Shown: positions 1 to 6,456, counted from the first letter of the stretch. The stretch is 6,679 bases of DNA from Pseudomonadota bacterium (GCA_023433655.1 JAEYUE010000126.1:1-6679); one strand, 5' to 3'. The notes: generated by a model from the sequence alone, not told the origin. A program made the numbers and translations.

Positions 1-1555
1 CGCGCTCGAGGCCGTCGAGCGGGGCCTCGGCGTCGGGGCCGACGGCGTCGAGGCGGGTCCGCAGGAAGCTCGCCCAGTCGTACGGATGCACCGCGTTCAG
101 GTGCTCGACCACGTCCTCGAAGGTGTATGGCCGGGCCTCCCAGACGCCGTCCTCGACGCCGTAGAAGGCGCGGGCGAAATCGTCGAGCGACTTGCGGTCA
201 TTGGTGGCCTCGCGGATCAGGGTGTCGGCGTCGAGCCAGATCAGCGCCGCCTCGCGGTAATAGTCGCCGGTGCCGCGCATCCACGACGGCCATGGGTTGG
301 AGGTGCGATAGCCGAGCAGGTTGTGGTTGGTGGTGTCCTGCAGGGCGCGCCAGGCGCGGCCAGGCTGCTGGTCGTAGAAGCCGGCGATCTCGGCGAGGTT
401 GACCACGGCCTCCTCGAGCGTGCCGAGGCCCGAACGGGCGGTGAGCACGTCGCCCCAGTATTCGGTCTGGCCCTCATAGACCCACATCAGGCTGTTCTGG
501 GTCGGGACGTTGAAGTTGGCGACCAGCTCGTCGGACGGACGGCGGAACTTGCCGTTCCAGCTGTGCACATACTCGTGCGGCAGCAGGCCGCGCGAGCCGA
601 AGGACGGGGTCGCCGAGGCGAAGTAGTTCGGGGCGGCCGTGTTCTCGGACGAGCGGTGATGCTCGAGGCCGATGCCGCCCAGTTCCGAGGTGAGGCCGAA
701 CAGGAACTCGTACCGGTCGAAGTGGCGGGCGCCGAACAGGCGGTCGGCCTGCTGCACCAGGGCCTCGTACTTCGCCGTCCATTCCGGGGTGATCCCGATC
801 GCGGCGGCGGTGTCGCCGACGAGGTTCAGATGGACGTCGTCGCCGCGGGGGTCGATCTCGACCCGGCGGTAGTGGCGGCCGGCGAACATCGGACTGTCGG
901 CGAGGTGCTCGAGCGAGATCGGCGCGAAGGTCGCCACTTCGCCCTCGCGCGAGACGGTGTCGAGCGCGACGCCGTAGCTCCATCCGGCCGGCAGGACGAC
1001 GGAGGGCGCGAAGGTGATCCGGCTGTGATTATAGCCGGCGGGGTAGAGCAGCGCCTTCTCCCACTGCAGGTTGACGATCTCGTCGGTCATCACCACCCGC
1101 CACGTGGCGTTCGACGGCTGGGTCAGCCATTCGAAGGCGACCTCGATCGTGTCGAGGCCGGCCGGGATGTCGAGATGGAAGGCGTAGGGGTCGACGGTGT
1201 CGCGCACCCACTCGATCCGCTGCCCATTCCCGGTGACGGTCAGGCCCGAGACCAGCTGGATCGGGCCGGTGTCGGCGTGGTTGCCGGGCAGGAATTTCGG
1301 ATACTGCAGCACCAGCGGGCCGGGGCGGACGGGGATGGTCTGGCGGGTGCGGACGACCTTGTGGGCCAGATCCGTCAGGTCGACGCGAATGCCGATCGTC
1401 CCGGGGTAGTCGCGATCCTGCGGCGCCGGAATCGGCGGCAGCGGGCGCGGCAGGCTGGTCGGCGCGGGCAGGGGGGTCTGCGCCTGCGAGGTCTGTGCGA
1501 GGGCGGCGGGCGCGGCCGAGGCAAGCAGGATGGCGAGGGCGGCGGTGCGGAACAT
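1..1555 (-). CDS. M61 family metallopeptidase (glycyl-aminopeptidase-like), secreted, C-terminus cut by window edge
   Basis: This is probably a periplasmic zinc aminopeptidase of MEROPS family M61, whose characterised members remove N-terminal Gly or Ala from peptides. The visible part is 518 codons from the ATG at 1555; about 130 C-terminal residues, including the expected PDZ-like domain, lie beyond the left edge. Residues 1-20 form a Sec signal peptide (MFRTAALAILLA core, likely cleavage ALA20|Q21). An N-terminal beta domain follows, then the catalytic domain with a GGIGLEHHRSSEN segment and the zinc motif HEYVH (H327, E328, H331). The third zinc ligand is probably E361 in WVYEGQTEYWG. The start is supported by a GGAG ribosome binding site 10 nt upstream. 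The gene begins 16 nt after the stop of a paralogous M61 gene and is clearly similar to it along its whole visible length, so the pair is a tandem duplication and probably cotranscribed. Family assignment is firm; substrate preference is inferred. Confidence 0.93.
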   Translation of the reverse strand, partial: MFRTAALAILLASAAPAALAQTSQAQTPLPAPTSLPRPLPPIPAPQDRDYPGTIGIRVDLTDLAHKVVRTRQTIPVRPGPLVLQYPKFLPGNHADTGPIQLVSGLTVTGNGQRIEWVRDTVDPYAFHLDIPAGLDTIEVAFEWLTQPSNATWRVVMTDEIVNLQWEKALLYPAGYNHSRITFAPSVVLPAGWSYGVALDTVSREGEVATFAPISLEHLADSPMFAGRHYRRVEIDPRGDDVHLNLVGDTAAAIGITPEWTAKYEALVQQADRLFGARHFDRYEFLFGLTSELGGIGLEHHRSSENTAAPNYFASATPSFGSRGLLPHEYVHSWNGKFRRPSDELVANFNVPTQNSLMWVYEGQTEYWGDVLTARSGLGTLEEAVVNLAEIAGFYDQQPGRAWRALQDTTNHNLLGYRTSNPWPSWMRGTGDYYREAALIWLDADTLIREATNDRKSLDDFARAFYGVEDGVWEARPYTFEDVVEHLNAVHPYDWASFLRTRLDAVGPDAEAPLDGLER

Positions 1556-1565
1556 CACTGGCGAA

Positions 1566-1569
1566 CTCC
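1566..1569 (-). promoter_or_regulatory. Ribosome binding site of the downstream M61 gene
   Basis: GGAG on the minus strand lies 10 nt before the ATG at 1555, immediately after the stop codon of the preceding M61 gene (1572-1574). It supports both the chosen start and reading the two genes as one transcript with separate initiation. Confidence 0.6.
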
Positions 1570-1571
1570 GG

Positions 1572-3521
1572 TCAGCGGCGGCGCGGGGCGAGGATGTCGC
1601 CGAGGCGGTCGGGCGTCCCCTCGATCCGTTCGAGATGCGGGTAGCGCAGGCCGTCGTGGTAGTCGAAACGGACGGTGCGGAAGCGGTCGCCGTTCTTGAG
1701 CATCATCTCGATGGGGGTGGCGTTCCCCTTCGACGCGGTGATGGCCTCGGCGATCACCGCCGGGCTGGCGGCGCGGCCGTTGACGGCGACCACTTCCCAG
1801 CCGGAGGTCAGCCCGGCCTCGAACGCCGGCGAACCCCAGCGCACGCTGGTGATGCGGTTCGAGGCGTTGGTCATGACGCCCAGCGAGTACTGGAAGTCAT
1901 TGCGGCCCAGCTCGTCGTAGAGGGCCTTGTGGTAGTCGTTCATCGACTCCCGCCAGACCAGCCGGTAGCCGCCGCGCTCGATGCCGGCCAGCGGCGCCGG
2001 CGCGTCGGGGCCGACGGCGTCCAGACGGGTGCGCAGGAACTCGGCCCAGTCGTTGGTCGCCACGCCGCCCAAGGTCGAGGTGATGTCGTCGAAGGTGTAG
2101 GCCCGCGGATCCCAGTCGCCGTCATCGATGCCGAAGAAGGCCCGGGCGAAATCGTCCAGCGACTTGCGGCCGTTGGTGCGCTCGCGGATCAGGGTGTCGG
2201 CGTCCAGCCAGATCAGGGCGCCTTCCGAATAGTAGTCCTCGCTGCGCTGGTAGGTGCTCCACGGCTGGGGGCGGCGCTGGGCGATGATCGGGTCGTTGGT
2301 GGTGTCCTGCATGGCCCGCCACTGGCGGCCGGGCATGGTCCCGTAGTTGGCGGCGGTCATGGCGAACCAGTCCAGCGCCTGCTGCTTGCTGGACAGGCCG
2401 GCCCGGGCGGTCAGGACCTGGCCCCAGTACTGGGTCTGCCCCTCATAGACCCACAACAGGGTGTTCTGCAGCGGCTCGTTCAGGGTGGCCGTCAGTTGGT
2501 CGGCGGGCCGACGCCACTTGCCGTTCCACGAGTGGACGTACTCGTGGCCGAGCAGGTCGCGGTCGGCCAACGTCGTGGTCGGGGCGGTGAAGTAGTCGGT
2601 GTCGACGCTGTTCTCGGACGAACGGTGGTGCTCCAGCCCGATGCCGCCGAGCTTGTCCGAGACCGCCAGCAGGAAGTCGTAGTGGTTGAAGTGCCGCGCC
2701 CCGAACAGGCGGTCGGCCTGGTCGACCAGATTGCGGTGCAGTTCGATGTGCTCGTCCGATGCCGCCAGCATTCCCGCCTCGTCGGCGACGACGTTCAGGC
2801 GCACCGGCGAGCGACCGCCCGGATCAAGGTCGATCTGGCGATAGTGCCGCCCCGCGAACAGCGGGCTGTCGGCGAAATGCTCGAGCGAGATCGGAGCGAA
2901 GGTCGCCAGCCCGCCTTCGAAGCGCTCGGTGTCCAGCGCCGTGCCGTAGCGCCAGCCGTCCGGCAGGCGCAGGGTCGGGCGGAAGATGATGCCGCTGGAG
3001 TCGTAGCCGGCGGGATAGAGCAGGGCCTTCTCCCACTGGATGTTGAGCATCTCGTCGGTGATCACGACCCGACCCTGCGAGCCGTCGATGGGGGTCAGCC
3101 ACTTGAACGAGGCCTCGACCGAGGTTACGCCGGCGGGAACCTCGACCTGGAAGGCGTTGGTGTGGACCGTATTGCGCACCCAGCGCAGCGGCTGGCCGTT
3201 GGCGGTGATGCGCAGGTCGGCGATGTCGTCGACCGGGCCGACCGGGCCGTGGTTGCCCGGAATCCATTGCGGATAGAGCAGGACCAGCGGCCCGGGCGCG
3301 GTCACCGGGATGGTTTGCCGCACCGAGACGATGCGCCGGTCGATGTCGGTGGCGTCCATGTCGAGGCTGACGACGCCGGGGTAGGGGGCCTCGCGCGGGG
3401 CCGGGATCGGGACCAGGGCCCGGTCGAGCGCCGGGGTTCCGACCTGGGCCAGGGCGGGAACGGAACCGAACAGCAGGGCGGCGGCGCAGGCGGAGGCGAA
3501 CAGGCGGGCGGGGCGCATCAT
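1572..3521 (-). CDS. M61 family metallopeptidase (glycyl-aminopeptidase-like) with C-terminal PDZ domain, secreted
   Basis: This is a complete 649-residue M61 peptidase, probably a periplasmic aminopeptidase acting on small peptides. Residues 1-25 are a Sec signal peptide (MMRPARLF n-region, hydrophobic core, cleavage PALA25|Q26). The N-terminal beta domain covers roughly residues 30-220. The catalytic domain carries GGIGLEHHRSSEN, which I infer to be the substrate N-terminus recognition segment. It also carries the zinc motif HEYVH (H326, catalytic E327, H330) and a third ligand E360 in WVYEGQTQYWG. A PDZ-like domain occupies about residues 545-625 (GSPAFEAGL, then GWEVVAVNGR). All catalytic residues are intact. 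The reading frame extends upstream to an ATG at 3554, but residues before MMRPARLF are polar and would spoil the signal peptide. A GAGAG element 6 nt before the ATG at 3521 favours that start; the adjacent ATG at 3518 is almost equally possible. It is followed 16 nt later by its paralogue. Confidence 0.95.
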   Translation of the reverse strand: MMRPARLFASACAAALLFGSVPALAQVGTPALDRALVPIPAPREAPYPGVVSLDMDATDIDRRIVSVRQTIPVTAPGPLVLLYPQWIPGNHGPVGPVDDIADLRITANGQPLRWVRNTVHTNAFQVEVPAGVTSVEASFKWLTPIDGSQGRVVITDEMLNIQWEKALLYPAGYDSSGIIFRPTLRLPDGWRYGTALDTERFEGGLATFAPISLEHFADSPLFAGRHYRQIDLDPGGRSPVRLNVVADEAGMLAASDEHIELHRNLVDQADRLFGARHFNHYDFLLAVSDKLGGIGLEHHRSSENSVDTDYFTAPTTTLADRDLLGHEYVHSWNGKWRRPADQLTATLNEPLQNTLLWVYEGQTQYWGQVLTARAGLSSKQQALDWFAMTAANYGTMPGRQWRAMQDTTNDPIIAQRRPQPWSTYQRSEDYYSEGALIWLDADTLIRERTNGRKSLDDFARAFFGIDDGDWDPRAYTFDDITSTLGGVATNDWAEFLRTRLDAVGPDAPAPLAGIERGGYRLVWRESMNDYHKALYDELGRNDFQYSLGVMTNASNRITSVRWGSPAFEAGLTSGWEVVAVNGRAASPAVIAEAITASKGNATPIEMMLKNGDRFRTVRFDYHDGLRYPHLERIEGTPDRLGDILAPRRR

Positions 3522-3527
3522 CGGAGG

Positions 3528-3532
3528 CTCTC
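3528..3532 (-). promoter_or_regulatory. Weak ribosome binding site choosing the M61 start
   Basis: GAGAG on the minus strand lies 6 nt upstream of the ATG at 3521 (9 nt from the ATG at 3518). It is an imperfect Shine-Dalgarno match, but together with the signal peptide it argues against the longer start at 3554. Confidence 0.45.
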
Positions 3533-3567
3533 GGTCTGTGGGCTTCGGCCGCAAGCTAGAGCGCGGC

Positions 3568-3594
3568 GACAGGCTGCCGGATTAAATCCCTGTC
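3568..3594 (-). repeat. Inverted repeat in the FKBP-M61 gap
   Basis: On the minus strand GACAGG (3594-3589) and CCTGTC (3573-3568) form a 6-bp perfect inverted repeat with a 15-nt spacer. A second short palindrome, GGATTTAATCC (3589-3579), overlaps its upstream arm. No T-tract follows in the direction of transcription, so it does not look like a Rho-independent terminator. It could be a small operator or processing hairpin, or chance. It lies in the only sizeable gap (90 nt) in the minus-strand gene row. Confidence 0.35.
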
Positions 3595-3611
3595 ATGTTC
3601 GCGGTTCCGGC

Positions 3612-4118
3612 TCAGGACGCCGGCTTGACCTCGAGCAGCTCCACGGTGAACAGCAGGGTCGAGTTGGGCGGCAGTTCGTCGCCCCCGACCCAGCGGTCGC
3701 CGTAGCCGAGCGCGGCGGGGATGACGAACTCGAATGTCTCGCCCTCGCGCATCAGGCCGACGCCCTCGGTCCAGCCCTTGATGACGCGGTTCAGCGGGAA
3801 TTCGGCCGGCTCGTTGCGGGCGTAGGAGCTGTCGAACTCGCGGCCGTCGACGAAGGTCCCGCGGTAGTGGACGCGGACCGTATCGGTCGGGCCGGGCCGG
3901 CGGCCGCCGGGATTGGCGCGGCCCACCCGGCGATATTGCAGGCCCGTGGCGGTTTCGGTCCAGCCGCCGCGGGCGAGGTTCCACTGCAGATAGGCGGCGT
4001 TGCCGGCGTCCCAGTTGGTCTGGGTGGCGGGCCCGGAGAAGTCCCAGGGATTTGGCCCGGACGAGGCGCAGGCGGCGAGGGTCAGGGCGGCGGCGGCGGC
4101 AAGCGCGATGCGTGTCAT
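3612..4118 (-). CDS. FKBP-type peptidyl-prolyl cis-trans isomerase, lipoprotein
   Basis: This 168-residue protein probably speeds prolyl isomerisation during folding of envelope proteins. Residues 1-16 form a lipoprotein signal peptide with the lipobox LAAC, so Cys17 should be lipidated. Alanine at +2 gives no inner-membrane retention signal, which suggests the outer membrane. A linker of about 60 residues leads to one FKBP domain (about 79-165). Its pocket residues are recognisable by comparison with FKBP12: Y85 (VHYRG), F95-D96 (FDSS), V112-I113 and W116 (VIKGW), Y139 (GYGD) and F157. The active site therefore appears intact. The ATG overlaps the stop of the upstream sigma-factor gene as ATGA, and no Shine-Dalgarno sequence is visible before it, so translation probably depends on coupling to the sigma gene. 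An FKBP lipoprotein in this position is not a standard ECF42 partner as far as I know. Confidence 0.95.
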   Translation of the reverse strand: MTRIALAAAAALTLAACASSGPNPWDFSGPATQTNWDAGNAAYLQWNLARGGWTETATGLQYRRVGRANPGGRRPGPTDTVRVHYRGTFVDGREFDSSYARNEPAEFPLNRVIKGWTEGVGLMREGETFEFVIPAALGYGDRWVGGDELPPNSTLLFTVELLEVKPAS

Positions 4119-5335
4119 GCGGCGACGCTAGCAGCGCGGCGGCGCGCAAGGAACAGGCCTTCGGCGGGGGCCGGGCCAAGCGCGAGGGCGGCGTCGTAGT
4201 CCGCGGCGGCTTCGCCGGATCGCCCGAGGCGGGCGAGCAGGTCGGCGCGGGCGGCGTGAAAGGGCAGCCATCCGGGCGTCGGCGCGGCCTCAAGGGCGGC
4301 GAGCGCAGCGGCGGGGCCCTCGACCTCGGCCAGGGCGACGGCGCGGTTCGTGCGGGTCACAGGATCGTCGCGGACGGCGAGGAGGGCGTCGTAGAGGCGC
4401 AATATGTCGGGCCAGGGCGGCCGGCCGCCGTGACGTCGGCTTGCGTGCGCTGCATGGATCGCGGCCTGGAGGGCGCGGGGGCCCGGCGGCGCGCGCCGCA
4501 GGAGGCCTGCGGAGGCTGTGAGGAGGGCCTCGCCCCGGGCGATCAGGGCCGAATCCCACTCGCGAACGTCCTGTTCGCTCAGCGGGACCATGGCCCCGGC
4601 GGCGTCGAGACGGGCCGGGCGGCGCGCCTCGGCGAAGTGGACGGTGGCCGCGAGCGCCTGCGCCTCGGGATCCTGCGGCGCGAGGCGGGCGAGCAGGGCC
4701 GTCAGCGCCAGCACCTCGCGGGCGAAGGCGGCGTGCGGGCCGGCCAGCGCGGCGTCGGCGTGGGCCTGGGCGTAGGCGATCTCGAGCGTCGACAGGACGG
4801 CGTCCATGCGTTCAGTCCAGCGATCGGGCGCAGGAACCTCGAAGGGCACGCCGGCGGCGGCGATCTTGCGCTTCGCGCGCACCAGCCGCTGGGCCAGCGT
4901 GGGCTCGGACACGAGGAAGGCGGAGGCGATCTCGGCCACGCCCAGACCGCAGACGATCTTCAGGGCGAGGGCGGCGCGCGCCTCGGGCGCCACGGCCGGG
5001 TGGCAGCAGACGAAGATCAGACGCAGCCGCTCGTCGGGAATGGGCGCGTCAAGAGACAAGGCGTGGTCCTCCGGGGTCGGGGCCGGCGGCGGCTCGTCCG
5101 GGCGATGCGTCTCCACAGTGCGGCGGCGGCGCAGGCGGTCCAGGGCCGACCGCCGGGCGACGGCGTAGAGCCAGGCGGCCGGATCGTCCGGCGGGCGGTC
5201 GGCCCAGACCCGCACGGCGTGGAGACAGGCGTCGGCGAAGGCCTCCTCGGCCAGGCCGAGGTCGCGGAAGCCGGCGGCGAGAGCCGAGACGACCCGGCCG
5301 CCGGCTTCGCGGAAGGTCGCCTCGAGCGGCGTCAC
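4115..5335 (-). CDS. ECF-type RNA polymerase sigma factor, ECF42/SigJ-like, with long TPR-like C-terminal extension
   Basis: This is a 406-residue alternative sigma factor. Region sigma-2 spans about residues 1-75, with the region 2.4-like helix WLYAVARRSALDRLRRRR at 55-72. A proline-rich linker follows (about 78-100). Region sigma-4 spans about 101-165, with the group signature FVCCHPA (108-114) and a helix-turn-helix near 134-155 (VAEIASAFLVSEPTLAQRL). The remaining 240 residues are an alanine-rich helical extension (DUF6596/TPR-like) typical of the ECF42 group. In that group it replaces a classical anti-sigma factor as the control element and has been reported to be needed for activity. 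The start is GTG, overlapping the stop of the upstream DGPF gene (GTGA), with AGGAG 10 nt upstream. Its stop overlaps the FKBP start. Two DGPF genes immediately upstream confirm the ECF42 assignment. It probably directs RNA polymerase to the promoter at 6151-6177; the inducing signal is unknown. Confidence 0.94.
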   Translation of the reverse strand: MTPLEATFREAGGRVVSALAAGFRDLGLAEEAFADACLHAVRVWADRPPDDPAAWLYAVARRSALDRLRRRRTVETHRPDEPPPAPTPEDHALSLDAPIPDERLRLIFVCCHPAVAPEARAALALKIVCGLGVAEIASAFLVSEPTLAQRLVRAKRKIAAAGVPFEVPAPDRWTERMDAVLSTLEIAYAQAHADAALAGPHAAFAREVLALTALLARLAPQDPEAQALAATVHFAEARRPARLDAAGAMVPLSEQDVREWDSALIARGEALLTASAGLLRRAPPGPRALQAAIHAAHASRRHGGRPPWPDILRLYDALLAVRDDPVTRTNRAVALAEVEGPAAALAALEAAPTPGWLPFHAARADLLARLGRSGEAAADYDAALALGPAPAEGLFLARRRAASVAA

Positions 5336-5712
5336 GCCGGGGGTTCTCCTTCGAAACAGGGCCGGACCTCGATCGAGGCCGCGGTGTCGAGCGGCAGCTT
5401 GCGCGCCCAGGCGAGCGCCGCCTCCATGTCGGATGCTTCGATCAGGTAGAAGCCGCCCAGCTGTTCGCGGGTCTCGGCGAACGGACCGTCATGCACGGTG
5501 CGCTCGCCATCCGCGGCCACACGCATCGTCCGCGCGGTGGCCACCGGCCGCAGTCCGGCCCCGCCGCGCACGGCGCCGGCGGCCTCGAGCTCGGCCCAGT
5601 AGGCGTCGTGCCGCGCCATGATCTCCTTCCAGGCGGGGGTGTCGTAGCCGGTCTCGTCCCGATAGCCGGGCGCGTCGTCCTCGGCGCCGTAGATCAGCAG
5701 AGCGAATTGCAT
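5332..5712 (-). CDS. YCII-related DGPF-domain protein (second copy)
   Basis: This 126-residue protein belongs to the YCII/DGPF family (PF03795-like, ferredoxin-like fold). Biochemical function is unknown; members are regularly encoded next to ECF42 sigma factors and are their main known targets. The hallmark is [20 protein letters not shown], with D75-F78 forming DGPF. It is preceded by the N-terminal strand MQFALLIYG and followed by the C-terminal strand SIEVRPC. It has no signal peptide, so it should be cytoplasmic. The frame is open upstream to 5757, but the extra residues [10 protein letters not shown] lack family similarity. The ATG at 5712 aligns with the upstream paralogue's start and has GGGAGA 5 nt before it. 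It begins 11 nt after the stop of copy one, and its TGA overlaps the sigma GTG by 4 nt, so translation of the sigma factor is probably coupled to it. Confidence 0.93.
   Translation of the reverse strand: MQFALLIYGAEDDAPGYRDETGYDTPAWKEIMARHDAYWAELEAAGAVRGGAGLRPVATARTMRVAADGERTVHDGPFAETREQLGGFYLIEASDMEAALAWARKLPLDTAASIEVRPCFEGEPPA
5346..5350 (-). promoter_or_regulatory. Ribosome binding site supporting the GTG start of the sigma gene
   Basis: AGGAG on the minus strand lies 10 nt before the GTG at 5335, inside the last codons of the DGPF2 gene. It supports the non-ATG start that overlaps the DGPF2 stop codon. Confidence 0.6.
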
Positions 5713-5717
5713 GGCGA

Positions 5718-5723
5718 TCTCCC
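5718..5723 (-). promoter_or_regulatory. Ribosome binding site of DGPF copy two
   Basis: GGGAGA on the minus strand lies 5 nt before the ATG at 5712 and directly after the stop codon of DGPF copy one. It fixes the start at 5712 rather than 5757. Confidence 0.6.
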
Positions 5724-6095
5724 TCAGTCCTGGCCCGGCTGGGGCATGTCGAGGCACGGACGGATTTCGATCGAGGCGTCGGCCGCCACGGGCAGCCTTT
5801 TCGCCCAGGCGATCGCCTCGTCGAGGTCGGCGGCCTCGATCAGGTAGAAGCCGCCCAGTTGCTCGCGCGTCTCGGCGAAGGGGCCGTCGTGGACGGTGCG
5901 GGCTCCGGCGGCCACGCGGACGGTAGTGGCGGTGTCAGAGTGCCGGAGGCCCGATCCGCCGCGCAGCATGCCCTTCTCATGGAGTTCGCCGGCGAAGGCC
6001 TCGTGCGCCGAGAGCACGGCTCGCCAGGCCTCGCCCTGCTCGCCGTCCGGATAGGATCGGGCCTCGTTCTCGTAGATGATCAGTGCGTACTGCAT
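5724..6095 (-). CDS. YCII-related DGPF-domain protein (first copy)
   Basis: This 123-residue cytoplasmic protein is the first gene of the leftward block. It has the YCII/DGPF architecture: N-terminal strand [12 protein letters not shown], helical middle, DGPF at 70-73 within [20 protein letters not shown], then a helix ([11 protein letters not shown]) and a final strand SIEIRPC. The DGPF block is identical over 20 residues to that of the next gene, while the first 60 residues differ strongly and differ in length, so the pair is an old tandem duplication with a conserved core. The start is supported by GGGGAGA (6103-6109) and by alignment with the paralogue. Enzymatic activity is unproven for the family; participation in the ECF42 response is inferred from position. 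It is the gene directly behind the candidate ECF42 promoter. Confidence 0.93.
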   Translation of the reverse strand: MQYALIIYENEARSYPDGEQGEAWRAVLSAHEAFAGELHEKGMLRGGSGLRHSDTATTVRVAAGARTVHDGPFAETREQLGGFYLIEAADLDEAIAWAKRLPVAADASIEIRPCLDMPQPGQD

Positions 6096-6102
6096 ATGGT
6101 GG

Positions 6103-6109
6103 TCTCCCC
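6103..6109 (-). promoter_or_regulatory. Ribosome binding site of DGPF copy one
   Basis: GGGGAGA on the minus strand lies 7 nt before the ATG at 6095, a strong Shine-Dalgarno match that supports this start. Confidence 0.65.
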
Positions 6110-6150
6110 GTCGCCCGACCGGCCGATCCGATCATGCGCGACAGCGGGGA

Positions 6151-6177
6151 GACGCGCGAGGGGCCGGGGATTCGACA
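6151..6177 (-). promoter_or_regulatory. Candidate ECF42-dependent promoter of the DGPF-sigma operon
   Basis: On the minus strand TGTCGA (6177-6172) is followed by 17 nt and then CGTC (6154-6151). As I recall the literature, ECF42 target promoters have TGTCGA at -35 and CG(A/T)C at -10, so both elements match fully. Position also fits: transcription would start roughly 45-50 nt before the DGPF ATG at 6095, leaving a short leader with a good ribosome binding site. Because the cognate sigma gene is third in the operon, this implies positive autoregulation. A related but poorer box, TGTCGC (6143-6138), 17 nt, GGTC, lies 34 nt downstream. An A6 run (6194-6189 on the minus strand) upstream might act as an UP-like element. 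Confidence 0.68.
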
Positions 6178-6405
6178 GGGGCCTGAACTTTTTTCCGGCC
6201 CACCTTTATTTCGCCGCCAAAGCGAGTATATCAGCGCGTTCCGCTAACTCCGTAATGAGTCCGCGCGAAAGCGCCGAGGCCCGGTTTGTCGCCCTCCGAC
6301 CGGTGCGAAGGCGCGCTCCTCCCCAAGGGAGCCATACATTTCAGGCGTCCTGGACCCGCAAGGGCCGAGGGTGGGCGCCGAAACCGAAGGTCACGGGTCG
6401 CCGGC

Positions 6406-6432
6406 ATGGCGGAGCCGTGGCTGCTGCATTGA
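6406..6432 (+). other. Possible short upstream ORF (leader peptide) before rpoB
   Basis: ATG at 6406 opens an 8-codon frame (MAEPWLLH) ending in TGA at 6430-6432. The stop directly touches the 5' arm of the hairpin at 6433-6450, and rpoB starts 35 nt further on. No good ribosome binding site precedes it: GAAGG at 6386-6390 is 15 nt away. Its start is also within a small hairpin. It may be chance; it is listed because its placement resembles an attenuator or translational-control arrangement. Confidence 0.2.
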
Positions 6433-6450
6433 GCGGGCTGCCCGGCCCGC
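6433..6450 (+). repeat. GC-rich hairpin just upstream of the rpoB ribosome binding site
   Basis: GCGGGC (6433-6438) and GCCCGC (6445-6450) form a perfect 6-bp stem with a 6-nt loop. It ends 6 nt before the rpoB Shine-Dalgarno sequence (6457-6462). There is no T-tract after it, so it is not an intrinsic terminator. The hexamer GCATTG flanks it on both sides (6426-6431 and 6452-6457). It could affect translation or RNA processing of the rpoB leader. Confidence 0.45.
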
Positions 6451-6456
6451 CGCATT

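Noticed and set aside
3506..3521. Cysteine near the start of the M61 protein (C12) as a lipobox
   Set aside because: The preceding residues (ASA) do not fit the lipobox and the hydrophobic stretch before it is too short; a normal signal peptidase I site follows at ALA25|Q26.
3522..3554. Longer start for the M61 gene at ATG 3554
   Set aside because: It would put 11 mostly polar residues ahead of a typical signal peptide; the start at 3521 gives a normal n-region and has a ribosome binding site.
3544..3573. Possible second ECF42-type promoter before the M61 genes (TGTCGC at 3572-3567 on the minus strand)
   Set aside because: The -35 has one mismatch and the position 17-18 nt on reads CCGA/CGAA rather than CG(A/T)C. 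A match this poor is expected by chance.
1530..4199. Very long plus-strand open frame (889 codons) antisense to the M61 and FKBP genes; similar ones at 86-1699 and 4052-5449
   Set aside because: They are Gly/Val/Arg-rich shadows of the real minus-strand genes, expected from strong GC bias at third codon positions. They show no recognisable domains, and the minus-strand products are clear family members.
4783..4793. TGTCGA on the minus strand inside the sigma gene
   Set aside because: It is internal to coding sequence, has no CG(A/T)C at the proper spacing, and such hexamers are frequent in this GC-rich DNA.
5713..5757. Longer start for DGPF copy two at 5757
   Set aside because: The extension overlaps the end of copy one, lacks similarity to the family N-terminus, and the ATG at 5712 has a strong ribosome binding site and aligns with the paralogue.
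6181..6200. T6 run as part of an intrinsic terminator
   Set aside because: No compact GC-rich stem lies immediately upstream on the plus strand, and no plus-strand gene precedes it; on the minus strand the A-run lies upstream of the operon promoter.
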